A stretch of DNA of 64,000 bases from contig NC_011566.1 in assembly GCF_000014885.1 (NCBI RefSeq), forward strand, positions 868,001 to 932,000. Direction: 5' to 3'. This DNA is from Shewanella piezotolerans WP3 (GTDB taxonomy: Bacteria; Pseudomonadota; Gammaproteobacteria; Enterobacterales; Shewanellaceae). The notes beneath the pieces were generated by a model that saw only the letters and a program-made list of their open reading frames with translations, was not told where the DNA came from and did no database searches. Each line of letters starts with the position of its first letter. Position 1 is the stretch's first letter. Below are positions 62,910 through 64,000 of this stretch, in pieces. The position numbers and the translations under genes are program-made.

Positions 62910-64000
62910 CTATTGGTTGGATTGTGGAGCGGTAACTTTAGAGTTAGAGCCTGTCGACACTAATGCGTCAGAGAATTGGTTGCTATACGCGCAGGAATCA
63001 GCAACTGAGGTCCCGTCCGCTTTAGTCCACTTAACTTTCTTGCCATTTAAAAAGGTACACGATACTTCAATATCATGAATTTTCGTATTTTCAACCTCTA
63101 GAGGGGTTGGTCGCTAATACAACCATATCTGCTAGTTTCCCTTCTTCTAGAGAGCCTACTTCATCATCAATATCATGTTGCATTGCTGGGTGGATAGTAA
63201 TACTCATGAGCGCTTGATAAGGGGTTAAAGTTTCTGCAGAATTGAGCGGTTTTCCATCTCCCTCTAATTCTGGGTAGCTCCAAGTATTGCGAGTAACTGC
63301 CTGCTCTACAAACCAAAGCGGGTAAAGCGGTGTAATTGACATGTCGCTGTGTAGAGACAGCGGAATGTTCTTATCCCATTCAGTTTTAGTTGGGTCGATA
63401 TTCTTAGCTCGTTGATTGCCTAGCTCATTTTTAAAGGAATCTCCCCAGTAGGCAACATGACCAATCAAATGGCTAGATGATAAGTTAGGTAAGTTTGTAT
63501 TTCTTGCTTGCTCAATCAATGCCGGAATAGCTAAAGGATCTGATTGTCCACCGCTAACAGTTGAATGAATAAGTACACTGGGTAATTCTGCAAAGCTGTC
63601 ATAGGTACTAGAAAGTTCTTTTAGTGCCGCCACCGAATTCTTTATCGCTTGGTCACCATTTGCATGAATGTGTATGTACCAATCGTCTTTTGCGTACTTT
63701 CTCAAATTTTGTTCTATCTGATCCTTGGTGTAATTTTGATGCCCTTTATCATATGACTTACATAGTCCATCTTTAGAATAGGCTTCTGATAAATCACCAC
63801 TGCATCCTTGTGTTGAACCATCAGCCCATAGCTTTATACCTTCCGCCGAGAATAAGCTGTTATATTCACTATTTACAAAAGGGACTTTTTCAATAGAGCA
63901 GTCACTGGGTTCTGAACACCATTCACCATCCCATGTATACAGGGTTCTGATTCGTGCTGGCATATCGGAGCGTTTTGCCATTTGTTTATAATTATTGATT
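62910..64000 (-). pseudogene. Amidohydrolase (YtcJ/Amidohydro_3 type), frameshifted near the C-terminus and cut by the window edge
   Basis: Minus-strand frame open to the window edge. Amidohydrolase features: HIHANGDQAIKNSVAAL (metal-ligand His), LSLHSDMSITPL, and EGKLADMVVLATNP near the end. At LATNP the frame changes: it stops after SRG, but in another frame LEVENTKIHDIEVSCTFLNGKK... continues to a TAG at 62910. The G-run 63103-63106 (GGGG; expected GGG) accounts for the shift. The N-terminal half with HxH metal ligands is off the window. Probably secreted hydrolase. Confidence 0.78.

Noticed and set aside
1..64000. tRNA or rRNA genes, prophage, CRISPR-Cas
   Set aside because: None seen by eye on either strand.

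Overview
The window looks like a chromosomal segment of a marine Shewanella or a close relative. The reasons are the c-type cytochromes (a ten-haem MtrC/OmcA-like lipoprotein, a five-haem nitrite reductase, an eight-haem lipoprotein), the complete gcvT-gcvH-gcvP set, paired ubiH/ubiI-type hydroxylases, zapA next to 6S RNA, and FkpA, SlyX and LpoB homologues of gammaproteobacterial type. No tRNA, rRNA, CRISPR array or prophage was seen.

Layout. 1-8.9 kb: an IS110-type transposase inserted in the start of a DUF808 gene, an EEP-fold hydrolase, a secreted metalloprotease with a frameshift at its lipoprotein leader, a Tat-exported PhoD-type phosphatase, nested MITE-like elements and a phosphoribosyltransferase. 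8.9-16.5 kb: envelope genes (M1 aminopeptidase, LpoB, COG3014 lipoprotein, SlyX, FkpA, DUF4136, DUF1289). 16.5-19.8 kb: an apparent mipA-DUF3019-regulator-kinase operon. 20-27 kb: small membrane proteins, a DUF1971 gene broken by a MITE, a stress protein, redox enzymes with a divergent regulator, and rsuA. 27-35.3 kb: LysR regulator, decahaem cytochrome, SatP, an MFS/POT transporter, LrgAB and a YqaE-type peptide. 35.6-42.2 kb: valS-holC, a hypothetical membrane protein, a tandem repeat array next to 6S RNA, zapA and ygfB. 42.2-50.2 kb: two ubiquinone-type hydroxylases and the glycine cleavage genes. 50.2-64 kb: accessory region with DUF5677, a decayed RAYT transposase, nrfA, an octahaem lipoprotein plus AraC regulator, a possible pore-forming protein, a Fur-boxed siderophore receptor and a frameshifted amidohydrolase running off the end.

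How the genes work together. The cytochromes and nitrite reductase suggest anaerobic respiration using extracellular or nitrogenous acceptors. GcvTHP handles glycine catabolism and one-carbon supply. UbiH/UbiI serve quinone synthesis. FkpA, LpoB, PepN and MipA belong to envelope upkeep.

The least explained signals are non-coding. One is a ~127-bp tandem array beside 6S RNA whose units reuse the 6S terminal sequences and are separated by terminators. Another is two MITE families, one nested in the other, that share a structured core whose flanking stems change sequence but stay paired. The third is a 26-bp dispersed motif next to a dead RAYT gene. Four coding regions show disruption: DUF808 (IS), DUF1971 (MITE), and the metalloprotease and amidohydrolase (single-base indels in C/G runs).
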